5,994 nucleotides of DNA, taken from contig WQXZ01000110.1 of the NCBI GenBank assembly GCA_009781525.1, positions 1 through 5,994 of the forward strand, in the 5' to 3' direction. The notes beneath the pieces are model-generated. The model did no database searches. It saw only the letters and a list, made by a program, of their open reading frames with translations, and was not told the origin of the DNA. The position numbers were made by a program, and so were the translations under genes. Below are positions 1-4,976 of the stretch, piece by piece. The first letter of the stretch is position 1; every line of letters begins with the position of its first letter. The stretch comes from Coriobacteriia bacterium. GTDB lineage: Bacteria > Actinomycetota > Coriobacteriia > Coriobacteriales > UBA8131.

Positions 1-54
1 CCAGACGACACGCCGATCCGAGCACCCGACGGCGTTCTTATCCAGATTATTTAA
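1..54 (+). CDS. possible 3' end of an unidentified upstream gene
   Basis: Frame 1 is open from the window edge to a TAA stop at 52-54 and would give the tail PDDTPIRAPDGVLIQII. The first 35 or so bases are GC-rich like the coding regions, and the sequence turns AT-rich right around this stop, which is the main reason for preferring this frame. The other two forward frames are also open here, to stops at about 91 and 129, so the frame is not certain. I do not recognise the peptide. In related bacteria serS or tadA can lie upstream of the SRP RNA and dnaX, but nothing here identifies either. Confidence 0.25.
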   Translation, partial: PDDTPIRAPDGVLIQII

Positions 55-148
55 GCAGAACAAGAGCTACATTAGCCTTCGAGGTTGGTAATCTTTGCCA
101 CAACCACATAACGGTATTCTCATCGGCATAGGTCTTGTGAGAGAATAG

Positions 149-236
149 TGCTTGCCCAGACGGCATCATGCTCCGAACCTGGTCAGATCCTGACAGAAGC
201 AGCCATAAGGGGCCGCTGATGAGCGTCTGGGCATTT
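149..236 (+). ncRNA. ffs: signal recognition particle RNA, small bacterial (4.5S) type
   Basis: This RNA is the scaffold of the bacterial signal recognition particle: it binds Ffh and FtsY and helps target membrane and secreted proteins co-translationally. A perfect 10-bp terminal helix is formed by TGCCCAGACG (153-162) and CGTCTGGGCA (224-233). A second stem pairs CATCA (164-168) with TGATG (217-221), and CTCC (171-174) pairs with GGGG (209-212). The tip holds the conserved domain IV core, GGTCAG at 181-186 and AGAAGCAGCC at 195-204, which forms the Ffh-binding internal loop. The total of under 100 nt matches the short form without an Alu domain. The apical loop reads TGAC instead of the usual GGAA. 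Exact ends are uncertain by several bases. No convincing promoter or U-tailed terminator is visible, so the RNA may be processed from a longer transcript. SRP RNA next to dnaX is a common arrangement in Gram-positive bacteria. Confidence 0.93.
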
Positions 237-322
237 CTATTTCAATAGAGGTCTCGGCAGCTATCGTGCTGAAGTGTCTGGAATAAACTAGTAAACAATG
301 GCAAACAAGACGAGGGTAAAGC

Positions 323-982
323 ATGGCGATAATTGAGTTCTTCCTTGAATTACTACGTGACCCAAGATCATTCATCATCCACTGGATAAACGAACTCGGC
401 CCTATCTGGGCATACGCCCCAATGGCATTGATCATTTTCATCGAGACCGGTGTGGTGTTCATGCCATTTTTACCTGGAGACTCACTACTGTTTGCTGCCG
501 GAGTGTTTGCAGCACCCGGTGGTGGGCTGAATATCTTAGTGCTTATAGCGGTTTGCGTTTCGGCTGCGGTTCTCGGCGATACTTCAAACTATTGGATAGG
601 ACGCCGTCTGGGGTCGGTAATCATCAACTCAGGCAAGGTTAAGTCGCTGACTCCTGCACGTATCGAGAAGACCCAGGCTATGCTTGACAAGTATGGCTCT
701 CTGGCGGTGTTACTGGCCAGATTCTTTCCATTCATTCGAACATTTGCACCGTTCCTGGCAGGCTTCGGGCATATGAGAGTACCTCAATTCATGGTTTTTA
801 ACGCGATAGGAGGAACCCTTTGGGTGTGCCTGTTTACATTGCTGGGGTATTTTTTCGGCGGTATTCCTTTTGTGCAGGATCACTTTGAGCTGATAATCAT
901 TGCCATAGTGATGATAAGCTTGATTCCGACACTGGTAGGTTTGATCCGGATCAGACTGACTAAGCAGACAGATGATGAGTAG
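323..982 (+). CDS. DedA/VTT-family membrane protein
   Basis: A 219-residue integral membrane protein of the DedA (VTT, formerly SNARE-associated) family. Family members are linked to membrane homeostasis and some recycle undecaprenyl phosphate across the cytoplasmic membrane; which lipid this one handles cannot be read from sequence. The hallmark pieces are in the expected order: an acidic residue in the first re-entrant segment (E41) followed by LPGDS at 50-54, then GDTSNYWIGRRLG at about 85-97, and the arginine motif ARFFPFIRTFAPFLAG at 132-147. Hydrophobic stretches lie near 30-65, 70-85, 125-150, 160-180 and 188-208, and the C-terminus is charged. Length is normal for the family. The ATG at 323 is preceded by GAGGG at 312-316 with 6-nt spacing, and residues upstream of it are not needed. 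It ends 6 bp before dnaX, suggesting co-transcription and perhaps translational coupling. Confidence 0.9.
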   Translation: MAIIEFFLELLRDPRSFIIHWINELGPIWAYAPMALIIFIETGVVFMPFLPGDSLLFAAGVFAAPGGGLNILVLIAVCVSAAVLGDTSNYWIGRRLGSVIINSGKVKSLTPARIEKTQAMLDKYGSLAVLLARFFPFIRTFAPFLAGFGHMRVPQFMVFNAIGGTLWVCLFTLLGYFFGGIPFVQDHFELIIIAIVMISLIPTLVGLIRIRLTKQTDDE

Positions 983-988
983 AGAAAC

Positions 989-3049
989 ATGGCGCTATCA
1001 CTTTTTCGCAAATACCGGCCTGAGACTTTCAGTCAATTCGTCGGCCAGGAGCACGTTGCCCAGACTCTGCTAAGGGCAATCGCTACGAACAGCACTGCAG
1101 ATGCCTATCTGTTCAGCGGTCCACGCGGAACCGGCAAGACATCCACCGCGCGCCTGCTGGCAAAAGCGCTGCTCTGCGAACACGCAGTGGCAGGGGAGCC
1201 AGACGATACCTGCGAGCAGTGCCGCGAGATCTCAGCCGGAGTGCATCCCGATGTCTACGAGCTTGACGCAGCGTCGCGGACTGGTGTCGAGAACGTCCGT
1301 GACGAGATCATCAGCCGCACCGCCTTCTCTCCGATTCGTGGCAGGTTCAAGATCTACATCATCGACGAGGTTCACATGCTCTCGACAGCGGCTTTCAATG
1401 CCTTGCTGAAAACTTTGGAAGAGCCACCAGCGCACATCAAGTTCATACTCTGCACCACGGACCCCCAGAAGGTTCCGCAAACCATTCAGTCGCGCTGCCA
1501 GCGGTTCGATTTTCGCCGCTTCAGCGACACTGAGATAATCGATAACCTCAGGCGCATCAGCCAAGCCGAGGGTTTTCAGGCCGACGACGAGGCTCTTGCC
1601 CTGATCACAGCGCACGCCAGTGGAGGAATGCGCGACGCACTGGTTGCTCTCGAGCAGATTGCGGTCTATGCAAACGGCGACATAAGCGTTGAAGCTGCCA
1701 GAAGCATGCTGGGTCAGATTCGTCCCGAACAGCTATATGACCTGGTCAATAAGGTTGCTGCCCGCGATATTGTTGCATGCTTCGCCAGTGTCGCCGAGCT
1801 GGTGCAGTCCGGAACCGACATCACCCAGTTCACCCGCGAACTGACTCGCTATCTGCGCGGTCTCTACGTGGCCAGTGTGCTGCAGGAAGACTCACCAACC
1901 GAAGTCGATTGGATTTATCTGGATAAAACCTTGTCTGAGCTCCAGTCAGCAGCCTATGCTTTCGGCTCATTCGATCGTCTGGCTGCATGTCTGGCGATTG
2001 CTGCCGAGCTAATCGAGCAGCTAAAGGAATCTACCGATGACCGACTGGCTATGGAACTTGCTTTAATACGGATGGCTCGACCACAGTCCGATCTGACCTT
2101 GGAGGGTTTGTCTGCGAGAATCGATGCGCTGGAAGCAGCGGTTACTCGCGGTGGCGCGCCTGTGGCGCCTGCCGTAGCAGCACCTACAGAGCCCGCGCCC
2201 GCAGCAGAGCCCGCGCCCGCAGAGCCTGTAGCCCGCGCGCCCGCAGAGCCCGCAGAGCCCGTGCCTACGGCAGAAACCGTCACAAGCAACCAGCCAGATG
2301 TGGCACCTGGCGAGCGCATAGAGCAAGACACTGCTGGCGAAAGTGGGTTACCGAATTTGCACGAAAAGATTGTAAGCGGTAATGCTGAAGCCCAACGCAT
2401 CTGGTCAGCTGTGGTTACAGCAATGCGTCGAGACAAACGTGAAAGATTGCTATCGTTGCTCACTGATGTCAGGGTCAGTACAACAGATGATGGAAAGTGG
2501 CTAGAAATAGACCTGCCTGCATCTGCAGGATTCAACCTGAAATCACTGGAAGACCCAAACAGTCGTAAGACGATCAGTGAATATGTAGAGAGGGTTCATG
2601 GTAGCTCTCTCGGAATCAATATAAAGCTGGGCTATCAGAGCCAATCATCAAGCTCTGCGCGAGCTACAGCACCTGGCGTACCTGAGGCACCAGGTGCAGC
2701 ACAGCCTTCTGGAACCATGCGTAGTCTGAATCAGATACTGGCTGCAACGACCACTGAGCAATCACCTGCCACAACCACTGACGAACCGGTGCCAGATGCC
2801 GAGCCAGCCACAACCACCGCCACACCCGCATCTGCTGCACCTGCACCTACCGCCACACCCGCGATCTCTGCAGCCGTAACCGCACCCGTCGCTGCGTCCG
2901 CGACCCCCGAAGACTACATCATCGCAGCCTTCGGTGACAACGTGCAATTCGAGCATCTTCCCAACCAAGACAGCCAGCCAGACGATGATATACCAGCAGA
3001 AACCAACGACCAGACCCTGTCAATGCTTGATGAAGACGACCTGAGCTGA
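989..3049 (+). CDS. dnaX: DNA polymerase III subunit gamma/tau (clamp loader ATPase)
   Basis: A 686-residue DnaX, the AAA+ motor subunit that loads the sliding clamp and tethers polymerase III cores. Visible motifs: the opening LFRKYRPETFSQFVGQEHV, Walker A GPRGTGKT at 44-51, a zinc-site insert with C63, C75 and C78, Walker B with DEVH at 126-129, sensor 1 around 155-158 (CTTD), the SRC motif with the arginine finger at R169, and sensor 2 GGMRDAL from residue 212. The collar domain runs to about 385. It is followed by a Pro/Ala/Glu-rich linker (about 389-445), a compact domain (about 454-550) resembling the tau C-terminal region with the IW..V opening, a second Ala/Thr/Pro-rich linker (about 550-638), and an acidic tail containing EDYIIAAFGDNVQFEH. 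The fourth cysteine of the zinc site is replaced by Asp (D72). I see no A-rich slippery run that would suggest an E. coli-like frameshifted gamma form. The start lacks a strong ribosome binding site, and coupling to the DedA stop 6 bp upstream is likely. Confidence 0.97.
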   Translation: MALSLFRKYRPETFSQFVGQEHVAQTLLRAIATNSTADAYLFSGPRGTGKTSTARLLAKALLCEHAVAGEPDDTCEQCREISAGVHPDVYELDAASRTGVENVRDEIISRTAFSPIRGRFKIYIIDEVHMLSTAAFNALLKTLEEPPAHIKFILCTTDPQKVPQTIQSRCQRFDFRRFSDTEIIDNLRRISQAEGFQADDEALALITAHASGGMRDALVALEQIAVYANGDISVEAARSMLGQIRPEQLYDLVNKVAARDIVACFASVAELVQSGTDITQFTRELTRYLRGLYVASVLQEDSPTEVDWIYLDKTLSELQSAAYAFGSFDRLAACLAIAAELIEQLKESTDDRLAMELALIRMARPQSDLTLEGLSARIDALEAAVTRGGAPVAPAVAAPTEPAPAAEPAPAEPVARAPAEPAEPVPTAETVTSNQPDVAPGERIEQDTAGESGLPNLHEKIVSGNAEAQRIWSAVVTAMRRDKRERLLSLLTDVRVSTTDDGKWLEIDLPASAGFNLKSLEDPNSRKTISEYVERVHGSSLGINIKLGYQSQSSSSARATAPGVPEAPGAAQPSGTMRSLNQILAATTTEQSPATTTDEPVPDAEPATTTATPASAAPAPTATPAISAAVTAPVAASATPEDYIIAAFGDNVQFEHLPNQDSQPDDDIPAETNDQTLSMLDEDDLS
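2187..2222 (+). repeat. dnaX: two tandem 18-bp repeats in the first dnaX linker
   Basis: The 18-mer CAGAGCCCGCGCCCGCAG occurs twice without a gap, at 2187-2204 and 2205-2222, and shorter relatives of it (GCCCGCAGAG) continue to about 2262. Because the period is a multiple of three, the repeat keeps the dnaX frame and encodes Ala/Pro/Glu-rich linker sequence. Such in-frame tandem copies are typical products of slippage in low-complexity linkers, and copy number could vary between strains. Confidence 0.85.
2816..2862 (+). repeat. dnaX: 14-bp direct repeat in the second dnaX linker
   Basis: ACCGCCACACCCGC is present at 2816-2829 and again at 2849-2862, 33 bp apart start to start (11 codons), so it is in frame. 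It lies within the Ala/Thr/Pro-rich second linker of DnaX. The flanks are also low-complexity, so this is best read as linker sequence that grew by duplication, not as a separate element. Confidence 0.7.
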
Positions 3050-3078
3050 ACAACCAATAAACCTGAAAGGACACCAGT

Positions 3079-3384
3079 ATGGACATGAGAAAGATGATGC
3101 GTGAAGCGCAGAAGATGCAGCAAGAGATGGAAATAGCTCAGGAAGAAATCGCCCAGTTCACAGCAGAGGCTTCTGCCGGAGGAGGCATGGTAAAGGTTGT
3201 GGCCAGAGGAAACATCACAATCGACTCCATCTCTATTAACCCGGAAGCAATCGACTTGGAGGACATCTCCATGCTTGAAGATATGATCATGGCTGCCGCC
3301 AATGACGCTATCCGCTCGGTCGCGGAGCTGGCTGATCAGCGCATGTCCGTTGTAACCGGCGGGCTCAACATCCCCGGATTCTAA
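3079..3384 (+). CDS. ybaB: YbaB/EbfC-family nucleoid-associated protein
   Basis: A 101-residue protein of the YbaB/EbfC family, small DNA-binding proteins that form a tweezer-like dimer and coat the nucleoid. The family pattern is clear: an N-terminal helix rich in M, Q, E and K (DMRKMMREAQKMQQEME), the glycine-containing turn SAGGGMVKVVARGN at about 32-45, a central beta segment ITIDSISINPEAID, and a C-terminal helix ending in NIPGF. Length is typical. AAAGGA at 3066-3071 sits 7 nt ahead of the ATG. A second in-frame ATG (3085) would have a slightly long spacing, so the first is preferred. The gene lies 29 bp after dnaX and 8 bp before recR, the widely conserved dnaX-ybaB-recR cluster, which suggests a role alongside replication and repair, though its exact function in the family is unsettled. 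Confidence 0.95.
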   Translation: MDMRKMMREAQKMQQEMEIAQEEIAQFTAEASAGGGMVKVVARGNITIDSISINPEAIDLEDISMLEDMIMAAANDAIRSVAELADQRMSVVTGGLNIPGF

Positions 3385-3392
3385 GGTCTGAC

Positions 3393-3995
3393 ATGCCGCA
3401 ATCACAGCCCAGCCTGATCCAAAAGCTGCTTGACGAGTTCGAGCGACTGCCGGGCATCGGTCCAAAGTCTGCCCAGCGGATCGTCTACTGGCTTCTTAAC
3501 AACGAAGCAAGCAACTCGGAGCGCTTGGCAGTAGCGATCACCGAGGTCAGACAGAGTGTCCATTTTTGCAGTCGATGCTTCAATTATGCAGAATCAGAGC
3601 TCTGCCCGATCTGCGCCGACCTGACCCGAGACAACTCGATGCTGGCAGTTGTCAGCGAGCCTCGCGACATCGTGGCAATTGAGAAGACTGCAACCTTCCG
3701 CGGACTCTACCACGTGCTCGGCGGTGCTCTGTCACCAATGGACGGAATCGGAGCAGACCAGCTGAATGTAGCACCTCTGATGGCGCGGTTAGCCGACACC
3801 GCGATTTCCGAAGTGATCTTTGCGACAAACCCTAATGTCGAGGGCGAGACAACAGCAGGCTACCTGGCTAGGCTAATCAAACCTTTCGGCATCAAAACCA
3901 CCAGGCTTGCAAGCGGCCTACCTGTTGGCGGAGACTTAGAGTTCGCGGACGAAGTCACATTAGGCAGAGCAATCGAAGACCGCCACGAAATGTAG
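3393..3995 (+). CDS. recR: recombination protein RecR
   Basis: A 200-residue RecR, the ring-forming partner of RecO (and RecF) that helps load RecA at single-stranded gaps during recombinational repair. All family parts are visible in order: a helix-hairpin-helix with LPGIGPKSAQRI at 19-30, a four-cysteine zinc finger at C59, C62, C71 and C74, a Toprim domain starting at LAVVSEPRD with E89, then FATNPNVEGETTAGYLARLI at about 143-162, and the C-terminal GLPVGGDLEFADEVTLGRAIEDR. Length and all expected zinc ligands are normal, so the gene appears intact. Translation probably starts at the ATG at 3393, with AAGGT at 3383-3387 overlapping the ybaB stop, so it is likely coupled to ybaB. It is the last gene of the + strand operon. 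Confidence 0.97.
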   Translation: MPQSQPSLIQKLLDEFERLPGIGPKSAQRIVYWLLNNEASNSERLAVAITEVRQSVHFCSRCFNYAESELCPICADLTRDNSMLAVVSEPRDIVAIEKTATFRGLYHVLGGALSPMDGIGADQLNVAPLMARLADTAISEVIFATNPNVEGETTAGYLARLIKPFGIKTTRLASGLPVGGDLEFADEVTLGRAIEDRHEM

Positions 3996-4009
3996 ATTAA
4001 TCAATAATA

Positions 4010-4018
4010 TGTGGATAA
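4010..4018 (-). promoter_or_regulatory. single perfect DnaA-box 9-mer
   Basis: Positions 4010-4018 read TGTGGATAA, the reverse complement of TTATCCACA, the consensus DnaA-binding 9-mer. It is 15 bp past the recR stop and abuts the hairpin of the recR-queT gap. No second perfect box, AT-rich unwinding region or dnaA/dnaN gene is nearby, so an origin is not supported. It may be a titration or regulatory site, or chance. Confidence 0.35.
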
Positions 4019-4046
4019 GAACATAAGTGTCGCACACCTGTGTTCT
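4018..4046. terminator. hairpin between convergent recR and queT, possible bidirectional terminator
   Basis: AGAACA (4018-4023) pairs perfectly with TGTTCT (4041-4046). The stem continues with a wobble and an A-T pair, then one mismatch, then GTGT (4027-4030) with ACAC (4034-4037), closing a three-base CGC loop. The location between two converging genes is where a shared terminator is expected. Neither side has a strong U tract: the + strand exits into ACCCCGTAC and the - strand into TTATCCACATATTATT, so an efficient intrinsic terminator is not assured. Confidence 0.4.
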
Positions 4047-4068
4047 ACCCCGTACTTTGGCTCTACAG

Positions 4069-4650
4069 TCACCTCAGTTTATCTGCAAAACCACTGCTCT
4101 CCAGCATCTTTGCCAATGGCCAACCCATGCCATAAACAACTATTGCCTCTCCAGTGGCAATACAAATAAAGCCAAAGATATACATTGCAGGCCATGTTCC
4201 AGCTAAGTCTATGGTTGTAAATGGAATGGTGTAGAAGCCCAAGGCTGCCAGCATCAAAGGCAGGTAAGCCGATACGATCAGTGCATTCGTTACCACCGGA
4301 CCAAGCAGAGCCAGAGGCTTTCTGTCTTTGAAGTGCCACATCCATAGAGATCCCAGCAAGGTAGCCATACTTCCAAAGAACACATCCAAAAGCCCCAAAG
4401 GCCCGCTTCCAACCAGCAGAATGCCCAAAAGATTCGCCAGAATGCAGCCTAATGTCAACCCCGGTATCGCTGCAGGAGTAAACAGCGCAAGAATGCAGAG
4501 TGCTTCAGAGACGCGAAACTGTACCGGCCCCCATGCAAAACCTTGTAAGAAGGTCAGTGTAAGCATAGTGAGAGCTGCATACAAGGCAGCAATCATCGCA
4601 ATTCGAGTGATACTGATGTTCCTGTCAGCGTTGGCAGAGTTTTTATCCAT
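4069..4650 (-). CDS. queT: QueT-family queuosine-precursor transporter
   Basis: A 193-residue membrane protein of the QueT family, the substrate-binding (S) component type of energy-coupling-factor transporters, predicted to import queuosine precursors such as preQ0/preQ1 for tRNA modification. The family signature is plain: GPVQFRVSEAL at 41-51, FTPAAIPGLTLGCILANLLG at about 57-76, and GLLDVFFGSMATLLGSL at about 86-102. About five to six hydrophobic segments span the rest. Length is typical. The ATG at 4648-4650 is chosen because the conserved part begins shortly after it. The frame also opens at a TTG at 4702-4704, but that extension (SSQHDIYFFLFLRH) is encoded by a hairpin and U-tract region and is unlike the family. 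No Shine-Dalgarno sequence precedes the ATG. No queuosine synthesis or ECF ATPase gene is in view, so it would rely on a shared ECF module elsewhere. It converges on recR. Confidence 0.92.
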   Translation of the reverse strand: MDKNSANADRNISITRIAMIAALYAALTMLTLTFLQGFAWGPVQFRVSEALCILALFTPAAIPGLTLGCILANLLGILLVGSGPLGLLDVFFGSMATLLGSLWMWHFKDRKPLALLGPVVTNALIVSAYLPLMLAALGFYTIPFTTIDLAGTWPAMYIFGFICIATGEAIVVYGMGWPLAKMLESSGFADKLR

Positions 4651-4666
4651 AAATATAGTATGTCTT

Positions 4667-4703
4667 AAAAAAAGAAAAAAATAAATGTCATGCTGCGATG
4701 ACA
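4667..4703 (-). terminator. attenuator-like hairpin and U tract in the queT leader
   Basis: Read on the - strand, TGTCAT (4703-4698) pairs with ATGACA (4691-4686) around a 6-base CGCAGC loop and is followed by ATTTATTTTTTTCTTTTTTT-like sequence, 19 bases with only two As and one C interrupting the T run. This has the form of an intrinsic terminator, though the stem is short. It sits only about 17 bp before the queT start, so it can only end transcripts that would otherwise enter queT, which implies attenuation if it works. Alternatively, the U-rich stretch may serve in translation initiation, since no Shine-Dalgarno is present. Confidence 0.5.
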
Positions 4704-4728
4704 ATTTAATTTGCTAAAGTGCTAGACT
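4698..4728 (+). promoter_or_regulatory. extended -10 promoter for a + strand leader RNA
   Basis: A -10 element TAGACT (4723-4728) is preceded by TGC (4720-4722), giving an extended -10 (TGnTAGACT). ATGACA at 4698-4703 resembles the -35 consensus with a rather long 19-bp spacer, or 18 bp if read as TGACAA. Transcription would start at about 4735, about 115 nt before the strong terminator at 4813-4850. The -35 lies inside the hairpin of the queT leader on the other strand. Confidence 0.55.
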
Positions 4729-4754
4729 ATATCTGCAGGGGTTACAGTAGCTAA
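4726..4754 (-). promoter_or_regulatory. candidate queT promoter overlapping the opposing promoter
   Basis: On the - strand TATAGT (4731-4726) is a good -10 and TTAGCT (4754-4749) a poor -35 at 17-bp spacing. A start near 4719 would give a leader of about 69 nt containing the hairpin and U tract. The -10 shares bases with the -10 of the + strand promoter (4723-4728), so the two would compete for polymerase. The weak -35 keeps confidence low. Confidence 0.35.
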
Positions 4755-4850
4755 TCGGACAAACAAGTGGTATCCCCAACCACTTGCTTTCCCTAACGAG
4801 AGTTCCTTGCATAAGGGGGAGAACCTCTCACTCCCCCTTTCTTCTTTTTT
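4735..4850 (+). ncRNA. structured leader or small RNA, class unknown
   Basis: An RNA of about 115 nt is implied by a promoter just upstream and a terminator at its end. CAAGTGG (4764-4770) and CCACTTG (4780-4786) form a perfect 7-bp hairpin. Its 9-base loop contains CCCC (4774-4777), which could pair with GGGG (4738-4741) near the 5' end as a pseudoknot, or the 5' GGGGTTAC (4738-4745) could instead pair with GTATCCCC (4770-4777) with one mismatch, opening that hairpin. Downstream, GAGAGTTC (4798-4805) can pair with GAACCTCTC (4821-4829, one bulge), using part of the terminator 5' arm, so it acts as a possible antiterminator. It could be a riboswitch for the protease gene downstream, an independent sRNA, or an antisense regulator of queT. 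I do not recognise the class. No credible open reading frame lies within it. Confidence 0.5.
4813..4850 (+). terminator. strong intrinsic terminator
   Basis: AAGGGGGAG (4813-4821) pairs perfectly over 9 bp with CTCCCCCTT (4831-4839) across a 9-base loop, followed by TCTTCTTTTTT (4840-4850). The GC-rich stem and U-rich tail are those of an efficient Rho-independent terminator on the + strand. No gene precedes it on this strand (queT lies on the other), so it ends a short untranslated RNA or serves as the expression platform of a leader. Confidence 0.88.
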
Positions 4851-4893
4851 GCTCCTTATTACCAAAAGAAATACGTGCCGCGTTGTTATCGGT

Positions 4894-4899
4894 TATGAT
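4894..4899 (+). promoter_or_regulatory. candidate -10 element for the M50 protease gene
   Basis: TATGAT (4894-4899) matches a -10 box well and lies between the terminator and the protease start. The hexamer at the expected -35 distance (ATACGT, 4871-4876) is poor. If used, it would make the protease independent of the upstream leader RNA, which matters for deciding whether that leader is a riboswitch. Confidence 0.3.
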
Positions 4900-4966
4900 A
4901 GAAGCCACATGTCAGCTACTGTATGGGATTTGCTACCGAAGCTATTGCTTTTTTCTGCAACACCAC

Positions 4967-4972
4967 GAGGAG
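4967..4972 (+). promoter_or_regulatory. ribosome binding site deciding the TTG start of the M50 protease
   Basis: GAGGAG sits 4 nt before the TTG at 4977-4979. The in-frame ATG at 4923 has no such site, and the 18 residues it would add do not resemble the family N-terminus, which begins just before the HExxH helix. Confidence 0.7.
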
Positions 4973-4976
4973 AGTC

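Noticed and set aside
55..148. tRNA gene upstream of the SRP RNA, as found in some relatives
   Set aside because: No cloverleaf, TTCGA-type T loop in the right context or CCA-end stem could be made; the stretch appears to be only spacer and perhaps the SRP RNA promoter.
1954..2535. 193-codon - strand frame within dnaX
   Set aside because: It is antisense to a clear dnaX; its Ala/Gly/Ser-rich translation is the mirror of the Pro/Ala linker.
2914..3465. 183-codon - strand frame over ybaB and the ends of dnaX and recR
   Set aside because: It is antisense to three well-supported genes and shows no recognisable domain.
4001..4060. Possible replication origin from the DnaA box
   Set aside because: Only one perfect box, no unwinding element, and no dnaA, dnaN or other origin-linked genes.
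4764..4780. GTGGTA in the leader, recalling the T-box GTGGTACCGCG element
   Set aside because: The match stops after six bases, the leader of about 115 nt is too short for a T-box, and the next gene is a protease, not an amino-acid gene.
4798..4829. GAGAGGTTC on the - strand (4829-4821), recalling the start of a preQ1-I riboswitch near queT
   Set aside because: The following CACCC segment and the A-rich AAAAAACUA tail of the consensus are missing; the bases are explained as the terminator region of the + strand RNA.
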